DNA of 45,662 nt from UBA8516 sp035455245 (GTDB lineage Archaea > Thermoproteota > Nitrososphaeria > Nitrososphaerales > Nitrosopumilaceae), in contig DATIFN010000042.1 in the NCBI GenBank assembly GCA_035455245.1, positions 1-45,662 on the forward strand, read 5' to 3'. Positions 16,356 through 24,845 of this stretch are shown here, in pieces. Numbering within the stretch: the first letter of the stretch is position 1; each line of letters begins with the position of its first letter. The notes below the pieces were generated by a model, which worked only from the letters and a program-made list of their open reading frames with translations, made no database searches and had not been told where the DNA came from. The translations under genes were made by a program, and so were the position numbers.

Positions 16356-16529
16356 TTAAAACACGGTCACATCCCCTGGAGCAGGTGACTGGTCGTGCTT
16401 ATTTTGATGATATTCGATAAAGTCTTTGTGTACTATTTCTTGATGCTTTCGCAGCTCTTCAAGGGACTCAAATATGTTCTCACATAGATAGCATTTGGGT
16501 TTGTGCTGATCAACTAAAGATAGAACCAT
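16356..16529 (-). CDS. C2H2 zinc-finger protein (57 aa)
   Basis: The start at 16529 is preferred over one at 16589 because AATTATAT on the minus strand lies about 25 nt before it. The longer form would begin 1 nt after the aminotransferase stop. The finger has the C2H2 form CYLCENIF then LRKHQEIVH, and the protein ends in PGDVTVF. It is probably a nucleic-acid or protein-binding regulator. It is downstream of the aminotransferase gene on the same strand. Confidence 0.75.
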   Translation of the reverse strand: MVLSLVDQHKPKCYLCENIFESLEELRKHQEIVHKDFIEYHQNKHDQSPAPGDVTVF

Positions 16530-16590
16530 GTAGACTAGTATTGATTTGATATAATTGAATCTTTCATGGTTGGTTGATAAAATATGCAAT

Positions 16591-17505
16591 TTAGACTGGT
16601 GTGAGCCACTTAGAAAATCGTCTATTTTTTCCTGATACTACATCCATGAAGATCTTATGAAGCATAAGAGTGAGATTTCCTGGATTGCCATCTCCAATGG
16701 CTTTGCCATCGATTTCTGTAACTGGTTTTATCTCGGAAGCAGTCCCAGTCATGAATATCTCGTCTGCAGAAAATAGTTCTTTTAGATTGCAATCATTTTC
16801 TTTAATAGATAATTTTTCAGCTCCTGCTATCTTTATGACACTATCCCTAGTTATGCCCGGTAATATGCCCGCACTCAAAGGAGGCGTAATAATTTTGCCA
16901 TCCTTTACTAGAAAAATATTTTCTGCACTTCCTTCAGCAACATTGTTATCATAATTGAGCATTATTGATTCGTCATAACCATCGTTTAATGCCTCGACTC
17001 TAGCAAGTGCTGCATTTGCATAGTTTGAAGCTGCTTTTGCCTGCATCGGTTGTGATCTAGAATCAATTCTTAACCATTTTGAAACCTTGCACCGTGTTCC
17101 TCGAATTTTTCCTGCCTTTGTATATTCTTGTAATGCTTCAACGCATGCAATGGCAACGTCAATCTTATTTGCAGTCGGTGTTAGTCCCAACATACCATAT
17201 CCATAGTATGCAATTGGTCTAATGTAGCACTCCTTCATGGTACTTTTTCTGACTGTTTGAATTATGGCATCAGAAATTTGTTTTTTAGAATATGGTATCT
17301 TCATGGCGTACATCTTGGCTGAGCTAAATAATCTGTCAACATGTTCTGGTAAACGAAATATAACAGAACCCTTTGGTGTGTTATAGCATCTAATCCCTTC
17401 AAAGACTGCTGTGGAATAATGCAAGGCGTGGGTAAGAACATGCACTTTGGCATCTTTGAATGGTACTAGTTTACCATTCATCCAAATCTTGCCTCGTTCT
17501 TTCAT
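16591..17505 (-). CDS. ilvE: Branched-chain-amino-acid aminotransferase
   Basis: The 304-residue product starts at ATG 17505; a TTTAAA box centred near 17533 is 28 nt away, and an in-frame ATG at 17520 is too close to it. It is a fold-type IV PLP enzyme: GKIWMNGKLV opening, THALHYSTAVFEGIR, the PLP-lysine region AKAASNYANA (near residue 155), NVAEGSAENIF and GILPGITRDSV phosphate-binding segments, and TGTASEI near the end. It interconverts Leu, Ile and Val with their 2-oxo acids using glutamate/2-oxoglutarate, the last step of their synthesis. Length is normal for IlvE. D-amino-acid transaminase or ADC lyase relatives are less likely given the full IlvE signature. Confidence 0.92.
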   Translation of the reverse strand: MKERGKIWMNGKLVPFKDAKVHVLTHALHYSTAVFEGIRCYNTPKGSVIFRLPEHVDRLFSSAKMYAMKIPYSKKQISDAIIQTVRKSTMKECYIRPIAYYGYGMLGLTPTANKIDVAIACVEALQEYTKAGKIRGTRCKVSKWLRIDSRSQPMQAKAASNYANAALARVEALNDGYDESIMLNYDNNVAEGSAENIFLVKDGKIITPPLSAGILPGITRDSVIKIAGAEKLSIKENDCNLKELFSADEIFMTGTASEIKPVTEIDGKAIGDGNPGNLTLMLHKIFMDVVSGKNRRFSKWLTPV

Positions 17506-17610
17506 GAGAAAACTCAGCAAGTATGGTAATTTAAAGAATTAATCAAAATATATAATTTCAAACATAAGAATTTCAGACATACTAATATTGTATGAGACAA
17601 ACCTGAGAAC

Positions 17611-17820
17611 ATGGAACCGATACTTTCTTTCACAGCTGTTGCGTTACTGGTTATCGGTCTGATAGGTCAAGGCTTTGAGCTGAAAAAGATTAGAGAATCA
17701 ATTACAAGAGATGAAGATTTCTCATCAAAAAACATGTTTACGAACAAAAAGAATTTGAAATGGTATGCTATTATCGGCGCAGGATTGGTTTTGTGGTACG
17801 CTGGAGAACGGTTCTTCTAG
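17611..17820 (+). CDS. Small membrane protein, two helices
   Basis: This 69-residue protein has an N-terminal helix (about 5-22), a charged middle (ELKKIRESITRDEDF) and a second helix (about 50-63). Function is unknown. The stop codon is followed at once by a 16-bp perfect palindrome (17822-17837), possibly a terminator or regulatory site. Confidence 0.6.
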   Translation: MEPILSFTAVALLVIGLIGQGFELKKIRESITRDEDFSSKNMFTNKKNLKWYAIIGAGLVLWYAGERFF

Positions 17821-17821
17821 A

Positions 17822-17837
17822 TGATCTATATAGATCA
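17822..17837. repeat. 16-bp perfect palindrome
   Basis: TGATCTATATAGATCA is its own reverse complement and begins 2 nt after the stop of the small membrane protein. There is no T tract after it. It may be a protein-binding site for the downstream RNA promoter. Confidence 0.5.
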
Positions 17838-17885
17838 GGTCTAAATATTGCCTCTACCATAGTATAATAGCGCGTGTTTTGGGTA

Positions 17886-17975
17886 ACGCCGGACTGATTC
17901 TAGATAAGAGGTCCAAGAACAAACCCTATTTGACTTCTATAGGTAAAGACCTGTAGGGGTCAATTGTTATACTCA
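17886..17975 (+). ncRNA. Candidate structured non-coding RNA
   Basis: No reading frame occupies 17838-17978. Bases 17930-17963 form a 15-bp hairpin, TTGACTTCTATAGGT with ACCTGTAGGGGTCAA, closed by loop AAAG. Every position pairs, three of them as G-U. G-U pairs only work on the plus strand, so the transcript would be plus. A second helix GGACU/GGUCC lies at about 17891-17914. A TATA-like TATAAT near 17862 would place the start near 17886, and a T-rich run follows the hairpin. Ends are approximate. No known RNA family was recognised. Confidence 0.45.
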
Positions 17976-17978
17976 TTT

Positions 17979-19433
17979 TTATAAAAATGTGATTTTTGAT
18001 CTTTCTGCATGAACTGCACGAATAGCACTTTCTATGTTGTCTGAAGCGTCTTCCATTACTATGATGATTCTCGAAGTTTCTTCTTGTGCATCCATGTTTA
18101 AGATGTTAAGTCCTGCTTCGCCGACCCTAGAACTTGCTTTAGATGCAATCTGCTGTACCCGCCACATCTCGTCTCCAATCAAGGTAATCACTCCTCGATT
18201 GTAGGTTATAGTAGCCAAGGAATCAAAAGCAAGAATGTACCGTTCGTTTCTCTTTACATAATCCGCATCAAGGAACAAAATCCTTGTAAATTCAATGTCG
18301 TCTTTTGTATAAGGGGAAAGCACAACAAACTCACTGTATCTCTTCTCTTTTTCAAGTGAATCAAACAAGCTTTTTGCAGCAACACTTTCTATTCGAAGGA
18401 TTGCACAGTTTTTCTTTCCCGTTACTATCTTAAGCGGATGGCCATTTTTGTCAGGTGGTCTCCTTTCTATCGTTGTAATCTTTGATGGATTATTCATGTC
18501 TGTGATTATTATCGGTATGTTCACACCATTTTCCACTATTTCTTTGATGGCAATAGGATCAAGTATCTTCATGCCAAACATTCCTGCTGTTCTTGCCTCA
18601 TTATATGATAGATGTGTGATGTATTCTAATTCGTCTTTTACTACCCTTGGATCTGCAGAGAGTACCGCACTGTCCTTTTCAAAATCTATTCTTGTATTAT
18701 ATTTTTTGTTAAACAATATTCCAAGATCTGCAGCAGTTCTGTCTGAACCGCCTCTCTCATAGGTTGTTTCTAATCCATCAACAGTCTTTCCAATAAATCC
18801 TCCTATTGACAACACATCATTTTTTTCTAACAATACTTCAACCGATTTTATATTTTTAGCAGATTCTGATGCAAGGAAGTTTGCAGATTCAATGTTTTTA
18901 TCCGTTATTATGGGCCATATGTCAAACCCAATTACATCTGATTTTATGCCATTACTTTTAAGGATATAATTCATTACGTATGACATTAAGATCTCTCCAG
19001 AATAGGCAAGTGTACTTGACCTAGTTACATCTGTAAACTCTCTTTTCTCTGAAGATTGCTTGACGGCCTTGGAAGCTTTTTCTAAAAAAGAATTAATTGT
19101 TCTTTTGCATTCATCTTGATATTTCTTATCTACAAATTCAAGTATCTTTTGATATGGCTTTTTAAGATCTTCGACACCAACATCTTTTCCCTCCTGTGCT
19201 TTTTGTCCAATCATTATTGCAATATCAGTTAGCGACCGTTGCTTACCTTCATGTAATGTGAGTGGAGCAGAAAAGACGGCTATTACCTTTGCATCTTTTT
19301 TTAATTCATTTATTCTTTTGATAATAATTGGGATCAAATTGCCGTCAATCCCTATGGCACTGCCTCCAAACTTGGCTACTAGTAGATTTTTCAAACTTTG
19401 AATAACATCTCTCAAAATCCCGGTATAAAGCAT
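17979..19433 (-). CDS. lysC: Aspartate kinase
   Basis: The product is 484 residues from the ATG at 19433, chosen because GTATTAAG is about 26 nt upstream and VAKFGG then falls at the usual early position. The longer in-frame start at 19583 adds 50 unlike residues. The amino-acid kinase domain shows KFGGSAIG, then YERGGSDRTAADLG (the aspartokinase signature) and DSAVLSADPR. Two C-terminal ACT domains (about residues 340-484) would sense lysine or threonine. The reaction phosphorylates aspartate, the first step to Lys, Thr, Met and Ile. The gene is alone, and its end faces the candidate RNA. Confidence 0.92.
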   Translation of the reverse strand: MLYTGILRDVIQSLKNLLVAKFGGSAIGIDGNLIPIIIKRINELKKDAKVIAVFSAPLTLHEGKQRSLTDIAIMIGQKAQEGKDVGVEDLKKPYQKILEFVDKKYQDECKRTINSFLEKASKAVKQSSEKREFTDVTRSSTLAYSGEILMSYVMNYILKSNGIKSDVIGFDIWPIITDKNIESANFLASESAKNIKSVEVLLEKNDVLSIGGFIGKTVDGLETTYERGGSDRTAADLGILFNKKYNTRIDFEKDSAVLSADPRVVKDELEYITHLSYNEARTAGMFGMKILDPIAIKEIVENGVNIPIIITDMNNPSKITTIERRPPDKNGHPLKIVTGKKNCAILRIESVAAKSLFDSLEKEKRYSEFVVLSPYTKDDIEFTRILFLDADYVKRNERYILAFDSLATITYNRGVITLIGDEMWRVQQIASKASSRVGEAGLNILNMDAQEETSRIIIVMEDASDNIESAIRAVHAERSKITFL

Positions 19434-19543
19434 TTGGGTAAAAATACGCTTAATACAAAAAATCAATTTACATGAATTTTTCCTCTCACCATTTAGAATA
19501 AATCGTGCGTATTCCTTATTATCTCGAAGAGGAGGTTTATACC

Positions 19544-19723
19544 ATGCTTCCAAATAGAGGCTTTTTTGAAGAGGAACAGCCAAACCAGATTCATCGCGGT
19601 GAGCTTTTCAAGGACAATAATACCAATCACATTTTACAGTTTATTCCTGGTGTGGGATTGGTACACAATGAATCCTTTTGTAAAGAAATAACAGGATGTA
19701 TCAATTTTCAACAAAACAACTGA
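19544..19723 (+). CDS. Hypothetical 59-aa protein
   Basis: The ATG at 19544 is preceded by GAGGAGGT at 7-nt spacing, a textbook Shine-Dalgarno sequence that is rare in this window. The product is mixed polar and has no recognised domain, and the frame stays open upstream to a GTG at 19505. It is divergent from aspartate kinase and ends 1 nt before the facing glycosyltransferase gene. Kept only because of the ribosome-binding site. Confidence 0.3.
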   Translation: MLPNRGFFEEEQPNQIHRGELFKDNNTNHILQFIPGVGLVHNESFCKEITGCINFQQNN

Positions 19724-19724
19724 A

Positions 19725-20738
19725 TTAAAAAAATTTCTTAATAATGTCAGCAGTCTTTTGTGCACCATTGTACAATTTAGGACTTCTTTTTTCATTAATT
19801 TTAGTGGGAATTAAAAATTCTAAACGATCAAGATCTTTAAAGGAAAAACCTACTTTTCTTGCATTTTCTTCTTGTTCAAAATGGCCTTTAATTGGAATAA
19901 ATATTCCAGGTGTTCCATAAGAAGAAGCTTCATCAATGGTGGATTTACCAGCTAGAGATATTATCAGATCCGCTGCATAGATGATCTCATGCAAATTATT
20001 TACAAATCCAAAATTTCTTATATCGTTGCCTGGAATTTTCAAAGCTGGACCAGAAACAACAACAATCTCTGCATCAAGGTTTAGTTTTTTCAAAACTTGG
20101 AGCGTTTTTTCTATTAAAAATTGCCCTGCACTCGTACCACCTACACTGATTATGATTGTTTTTCTAACAAAAGAAAATCTCTTTCTAAGTTCTTCTCTTG
20201 AAGAAGCAATCCCTCTGACTATTGGACCGACCCTTATAATGTTGTCCTCATTCTGTCCATCCTCTGGTATGACGATGATGTCACATTTTTTCATTATTTC
20301 TTTCATGGATCCATTCATCTTTTTTTCTAAAAATGATCCAATTCCTTTGACAAAGTTTGTCCTAAGAATATCAGTAATTAGAATTGTTTTCAGTTTTTTT
20401 TCCTGAGCAACAGTCAATGATGCAAAATCTTCATCACTTACAACCAGTCCTGGCCTTTCTTTTTCTATTATATTTGATGAAATGTCTTTACATTCTTTAT
20501 AATAGAAATAATATCTAAAGAGCCAAATCAAAGGATTTTTCAGGGTTCCACTTTGAATCTCAAAACCTGGCGGTTTGTAGAGGTTTTGCACCTCAAATCC
20601 ATAATTTGATAACAGTTTGGAGCCTCCTTCACCGCTGACAAAATTTATCTTAATATTCTCAAGATACTGGGTAATAGCTACGTCACGTGTTGCATGGCCA
20701 AGACCAATTGGACTTGAAAAGAAAGTTAGTTCAACCAC
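19725..20738 (-). CDS. MurG/GT28-like glycosyltransferase
   Basis: The 337-residue product uses a GTG start. It has the GT-B layout of family 28: N-terminal SSPIGLGHATRDVAI (the Gly-rich loop of MurG-like enzymes), an FVSGEGG segment, and a C-terminal donor-binding domain with IISVGGTSAG, LISLAGKSTIDEA and YGTPGIFIPIKGHFEQEENA. That last region matches the nucleotide-sugar site of UDP-GlcNAc transferases. It probably builds a glycolipid or protein glycan at the inner membrane face. The acceptor is unknown. No other glycan gene is adjacent. Confidence 0.82.
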   Translation of the reverse strand: MVELTFFSSPIGLGHATRDVAITQYLENIKINFVSGEGGSKLLSNYGFEVQNLYKPPGFEIQSGTLKNPLIWLFRYYFYYKECKDISSNIIEKERPGLVVSDEDFASLTVAQEKKLKTILITDILRTNFVKGIGSFLEKKMNGSMKEIMKKCDIIVIPEDGQNEDNIIRVGPIVRGIASSREELRKRFSFVRKTIIISVGGTSAGQFLIEKTLQVLKKLNLDAEIVVVSGPALKIPGNDIRNFGFVNNLHEIIYAADLIISLAGKSTIDEASSYGTPGIFIPIKGHFEQEENARKVGFSFKDLDRLEFLIPTKINEKRSPKLYNGAQKTADIIKKFF

Positions 20739-20940
20739 GAATCAAATGTAATTGGTGATAATTTCTACATTATTCTTTTTTGCGAAATCCAGGTTTAATT
20801 GCATTTTTTTAGAAAACTAGTGTTTGTTTTAAGACTTTAAATCAACCTAAAACGATTTCTTTTCTCAATTTTACAAATTTAAATTCAATGCCTTCTGTAT
20901 AAAATAAAAACCTAAAATACGGTGAATTTTACCGTATGTC

Positions 20941-21177
20941 ATGACAGGTTGGCAAGACCATCCTTTTGGATTGTCTGTGAAAAAAGGAGACACTGTTGCA
21001 TTTTGTATGTGCAACAATTCAAAGAATGGACCATATTGTGATGGTTCTCATAAAGGAACAGGAATAACCCCCAAAGTCATTACCTTTGACAACGATGATA
21101 CTATACATGCATGTGGTTGTCAGCATTCAAAGAACAGACCATATTGTGATGGCACTCATAAAAATCTAAATAAATAA
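20941..21177 (+). CDS. CDGSH iron-sulfur protein, two domains
   Basis: This 78-residue protein has two complete CDGSH sites: CMCNNSKNGPYCDGSH (near residues 26-41) and CGCQHSKNRPYCDGTH (near 59-74). Each holds a [2Fe-2S] cluster with three Cys and one His. There is no membrane helix, so this is the soluble microbial double form. The family is linked to redox or iron-sulfur handling. It is transcribed alone, with a 200-nt AT-rich region upstream. Confidence 0.93.
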   Translation: MTGWQDHPFGLSVKKGDTVAFCMCNNSKNGPYCDGSHKGTGITPKVITFDNDDTIHACGCQHSKNRPYCDGTHKNLNK

Positions 21178-21328
21178 TTGTAAATCTGACTGATAATTTA
21201 TTGGAGCTGGTTTAAGATTATAAATCCTAGAATATGTTAAATGAATGTCGTATCTTTATTATTGATTACTCTATACTTGTTTAACCGATTGTCTTCAAAA
21301 AGTTCTGTTTTTGTTTGGATCGCTTAAT

Positions 21329-21865
21329 TTAGTCATCACCATAGGAGAATACATGTAATATGACAAGCAAAACAAGTAAGCTAGATAATATTGCCTGACC
21401 GTGTATCATCCTTGTTGCAAGTTTCAAATTTATAGATTTACAGAACCGCAAGATAATTCCCGATATAGTCAGGGCAGTCATCATTATTGCCAGCGATAAC
21501 GAAAAAGCATCTAGTCTTTTTACAAAGAATAATCCATGGGTCATGCCTGCAGCAAATCCTATCAGGTTAAGTGCAACGTGAACGGTCATTACGAAACTGT
21601 GTTCCATTGCTAGCTCTCTTGTTACTTCATGTCCTCCACCAAGTTTTGCTACGGCATATTTTTTTACCCTCTTTTGAAGGACAAATGGAATATTGCCAAG
21701 CAAGCCGGATGCTATTGAAATCCAACCAAGGTCGATGGCAAAACCTTTGTTGCCTCCATCATTATCATCTGCAAAGGCAATTTGTGGAATTGAAAATAGT
21801 GAAAGTGAAATCATTATTGTAATTTTTATTGTGAGATTAAAGTAAGATTGTAACCAGATCTTCAT
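21329..21865 (-). CDS. Polytopic membrane protein with paired histidines, putative b-type heme protein
   Basis: This 178-residue protein has a signal peptide (to about AFA-DD), a short exported loop and about four membrane helices. His96 and His110 lie in one helix (TVHVALNLIGFAAGMTH), and His155 and His171 in the last. Two His pairs spaced 14 and 16 apart are the pattern of membrane four-helix cytochromes b (b561/ferric-reductase-like), so bis-heme binding is inferred. No named family was recognised. It overlaps the preceding gene by ATGA and would be made with it. Confidence 0.6.
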   Translation of the reverse strand: MKIWLQSYFNLTIKITIMISLSLFSIPQIAFADDNDGGNKGFAIDLGWISIASGLLGNIPFVLQKRVKKYAVAKLGGGHEVTRELAMEHSFVMTVHVALNLIGFAAGMTHGLFFVKRLDAFSLSLAIMMTALTISGIILRFCKSINLKLATRMIHGQAILSSLLVLLVILHVFSYGDD

Positions 21866-22248
21866 TTTGGAATGCCTTCAAAACTAGCTTTCCTTTTTGC
21901 ATGTGCCATCTTTCTTATCGAAAATACCTTGTAACCTGCGTAGCCAACAACTCCTAAAATAGAGGCAATTGTCCCTGCCAATATTAAACCAGAAGTACCT
22001 CCTCCAAGAATTGAAAATCCTTGTTCATCATCTTCATCAACCTCAGATTCGTGGCTTATCTCTTCTTGTTTATTTGCAATCTCTTTTTCCATTTCTATCT
22101 GTGTTAAGGTATTTTCAAATTCCTTCTTTTGCTGTTCAGACATTGTTTCGTCTTCAAGCTCATCTTCTGCAAATACCGGGAACAGACCTAATGCTAAAAG
22201 GAATATTATTCCAAATGGAAGGAAATTGTTTTGATTAACCAATTGCAT
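21862..22248 (-). CDS. Exported acidic protein with C-terminal membrane anchor
   Basis: This 128-residue protein has a signal peptide (about 1-27, VFA-ED), an acidic helical domain (about 30-75, Glu/Lys/Gln-rich, coiled-coil-like), a Gly-rich turn and one membrane helix (about 86-108) with a basic tail. Its last four bases overlap the start of the putative heme b protein, so the two are translationally coupled. It may be that protein's partner. Function unknown. Confidence 0.65.
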   Translation of the reverse strand: MQLVNQNNFLPFGIIFLLALGLFPVFAEDELEDETMSEQQKKEFENTLTQIEMEKEIANKQEEISHESEVDEDDEQGFSILGGGTSGLILAGTIASILGVVGYAGYKVFSIRKMAHAKRKASFEGIPK

Positions 22249-22465
22249 GATTCTAATATCAATGGTTTTAAAATTTCCTACACATTGATACTATAATTAT
22301 TCTTATTTTTCAGATTCTATTTGAAACCGTAGAGTACATTCTAAATAGTCCAACGAGAATGATATATTCTCACAAAACCTACCTGTGCATTGTCCTTCTA
22401 ATTTGATTTCAATATTCATCCATCGTAGAGATTGATTTAAGTACACTTTAAAAAATAAAACTAGT

Positions 22466-22939
22466 GTGGTAGATAATAATTATACTTTCAAAAAAATTTT
22501 GATTCCGTTAGATGGTTCCAAAATGTCTCAAAAGGCATTCGGTTATGCTTTTTCACTAGCCAAGAATTTTCGAGCAGAACTTGCAATGCTTACCATTCTT
22601 CCAGAGCACTTTGTAGATGCAGCTGTGTATAGAGTAGCGACTCATAGAGCTCTTGTAGCAAATTATATCAAGATGATGAATGCATTGGCAAAACAGCAGG
22701 CCACTGACCTACTTGACAAAAAAATGCAAGAATGTGAAAAAGAAAATGTAAAAGCTTCTTACAAGATCTTGCAAGGTGATGCAGCATCAGAAATAGTCAC
22801 AGCTGCCAAAAAAATGAAGGTTGATATCATAGTGATTGGGAGCGTTGGATTAACTGGCATAAAAAAACTTAAGGCTTTAGGAAGTGTCAGTAGAAAAGTT
22901 TCTGAATTATCTGATTGCCCTGTTTTAATAATAAGATAA
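22466..22939 (+). CDS. Universal stress protein (UspA family)
   Basis: The 157-residue product uses a GTG start about 20 nt after a TTTAAAAA run. It has the Usp alpha/beta fold, starting KILIPLDGSKMSQKA and ending in the ATP-binding loop GSVGLTGIKKLKALGSVS then CPVLIIR. The Gly-x2-Gly-x9-Gly-Ser nucleotide motif is close to complete, so ATP binding is likely. The insertion YRVATHRALVANYIKMM sits between strands 2 and 3. Role is stress-related but undefined. Monocistronic. Confidence 0.9.
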   Translation: MVDNNYTFKKILIPLDGSKMSQKAFGYAFSLAKNFRAELAMLTILPEHFVDAAVYRVATHRALVANYIKMMNALAKQQATDLLDKKMQECEKENVKASYKILQGDAASEIVTAAKKMKVDIIVIGSVGLTGIKKLKALGSVSRKVSELSDCPVLIIR

Positions 22940-23117
22940 AATCAAAAATCATGAGTTTTTACAGGAAGTGGACAAAGCCATAACAAAGGAAACTTCTTTC
23001 TATTCAATCATAATCTGTTTTCAGCTATTTCGTAATTGTATATAATTAACCAAAAAATTTCGGGAATTTTATCTTCATTTACTTAAACTTATATGCATTT
23101 TTAATTGGAGCCTTGTT

Positions 23118-23191
23118 GGGTCCATAGTCCAGCTGGTTATGACGTCGCCCTTACACGGCGAAGATCCAGGGTTCAAATCCCTGTGGACCCA
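23118..23191 (+). tRNA. tRNA-Val (UAC)
   Basis: Acceptor GGGTCCA/TGGACCC, discriminator A, anticodon stem TCGCC/GGCGA around loop CTTACAC (anticodon TAC), and T arm CAGGG-TTCAAAT-CCCTG. No intron and no encoded CCA. It ends 1 nt before the facing radical SAM gene. Confidence 0.95.
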
Positions 23192-23192
23192 T

Positions 23193-24071
23193 TTAAAATC
23201 CTCTAAACCCTTGTGGTCTACAAAGTTCAGGATGATTTTTTAGATACGATATTCTCTCAAGTATGATATTTTTATCCTCTGGAAAAGTGCCACCTATTGG
23301 ATAGGCGTTTGAACCATGGTTTGCCCTAAATATTATAGGAGATTTTGTTTCAATCTTGCTCACCAAATTCTCAAGCTCCACCAATGCATCGGCATCATCA
23401 ATTGGTGTAAAAGGTTCCTTGAATTTTGTGATAAACTCATCTCTGATTCCATCCTCTATGTGCAATGTAAGTGCGCCAAGATAATGTGGTGACGATTCAC
23501 TTACCACCTTGGCGGTGTCATTGATATGTTCTTTTGAATATGTCTTGCCACCAAGGCCAAGTATTATCATGCATGAAATGGTATATCCTGCATCCTTTGC
23601 CTTTTGGCACGATTTGATAATGCTCTGACCAGTTGCGCCTTTTGTTACCTTTTTTAGAATTTTATCAGAACCACTTTCTATTCCAATATAAAACATTGTA
23701 AGACCAGCATCATAGAGTTTTTTTAAATCCTCTGGGGATTTTTCAAGCAAATTTTTTGGCATCGCATAACATGAAACTCGTTCTATGTTCGGAAACTTGA
23801 TACGAATGTAATTAAGGATTTGAAGCATTCTGTCTGTTGAAAGGTTTAGTGCGTCGCCATCTGCCAAAAAAATCCGTCTAGTGTCATGCATATGCTTTGC
23901 CGCCAAATCAATCTCTGTTTTTATTTCATCCCAAGGTCTTTCCACATATTCTTTTGTTCTGTACATGTTACAAAAAGAACAGATGTTAAAAGAACAGCCA
24001 AGAGTTACCTGAAATATGAGAGAGTTTGCCTCAGAGGGTGGTCTGTATAACGGATAATCATACGAAAGCAC
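23193..24071 (-). CDS. Radical SAM protein (B12-independent, COG1032-like)
   Basis: The 292-residue product uses a GTG start. The cluster motif GCSFNICSFCNMY has Cys spaced C-x4-C-x2-C, as in the GCSHNKCTFCDMY subfamily rather than the usual CxxxCxxC. Further core features follow: a DGDALNLS segment, the GLTMFYIGIESGSDKIL strand and an ILGLGGK strand. It would cut SAM to a 5'-deoxyadenosyl radical. Substrate is unknown; no partner gene is next to it. It runs tail-to-tail with tRNA-Val. Confidence 0.85.
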   Translation of the reverse strand: MLSYDYPLYRPPSEANSLIFQVTLGCSFNICSFCNMYRTKEYVERPWDEIKTEIDLAAKHMHDTRRIFLADGDALNLSTDRMLQILNYIRIKFPNIERVSCYAMPKNLLEKSPEDLKKLYDAGLTMFYIGIESGSDKILKKVTKGATGQSIIKSCQKAKDAGYTISCMIILGLGGKTYSKEHINDTAKVVSESSPHYLGALTLHIEDGIRDEFITKFKEPFTPIDDADALVELENLVSKIETKSPIIFRANHGSNAYPIGGTFPEDKNIILERISYLKNHPELCRPQGFRGF

Positions 24072-24155
24072 AATCTCTTTTCCATCATGCTCAATTTATC
24101 GGTTATTCTAATTCCATTCAATATAGAACCGATTTAAGCAAGATTCGCAAATCAT

Positions 24156-24845
24156 TTGTTATTGAAAACTCAATCTGCAAAGGAGCTAGTTCCAAGGTTT
24201 TTTGAAAAAACTGCATGTACCTATGATAAAATTGTAAATCTGACTACCTTTGGTAAAGACAAATACTGGAAAAATGAAATCATAAAGAAAATCCCGAACT
24301 GCAATTCAGTCCTTGATCTTGCGTGTGGCACAGGAATACTGACATTTCAAATTGCTAAGAAACTACCAGATGCAAAAATACTTGGCATTGATATCACAAC
24401 AAGTTATCTTGAAATTGCTCAAAAAAAATTAAAACCTCACCAAAAAATTTCTTTTCTATGTCAAGATGCTGAAAAATTAAATCTTGATCAAAAATTTGAT
24501 TGCATAACATCATCTTATATTCCAAAATATTGTAAAGATGAGACTCTAATCAAAATATGCCTTGACCATCTAAATACAGGAGGTAAAATTGTCCTTCATG
24601 ATTTTACTTATCCTAAAAATAAAATTGTTAGGTCGTTATGGAATCTCTATTTTGCTGTTCTACATATGACAGGATTTTTGCTACCTCAATGGAAAGAGGT
24701 ATTTGATGAGCTTCCCAAGTTGATAAGAAAAACAAGATGGCTTGAGGATTATGAAAATACTATGAAGAAATACGATCTTGAGGTAGACAAACAATCTCTA
24801 ACTTTGCACACATCATCGATTCTGACAGGAATTAAGAAAATCTAA
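24156..24845 (+). CDS. UbiE/COQ5-like SAM-dependent methyltransferase
   Basis: The 229-residue product uses a TTG start (GATTTAAG about 22 nt upstream). SAM motifs are VLDLACGTGILT (motif I), ILGIDITTSYLEIAQ (acidic loop) and the GGKIVLHDF strand. The overall length and the opening VPRFFEKTACTYDKIVNLTTFG resemble the UbiE/MenG group, which C-methylates quinone rings. Its end overlaps by 33 bp the facing chorismate-lyase-like gene. With the UbiA-like gene beyond, this suggests a quinone or prenylated aromatic pathway, but the link is contextual only. Confidence 0.8.
   Translation: MLLKTQSAKELVPRFFEKTACTYDKIVNLTTFGKDKYWKNEIIKKIPNCNSVLDLACGTGILTFQIAKKLPDAKILGIDITTSYLEIAQKKLKPHQKISFLCQDAEKLNLDQKFDCITSSYIPKYCKDETLIKICLDHLNTGGKIVLHDFTYPKNKIVRSLWNLYFAVLHMTGFLLPQWKEVFDELPKLIRKTRWLEDYENTMKKYDLEVDKQSLTLHTSSILTGIKKI

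Noticed and set aside
19434..19583. 50-residue N-terminal extension of aspartate kinase
   Set aside because: Does not resemble the family and lies before the likely TATA box; the start at 19433 gives normal length.
22355..22371. Inverted repeat GAGAAT-GATAT-ATTCTC upstream of the universal stress gene
   Set aside because: Short, AT-rich and about 95 nt from the start; could easily be chance.
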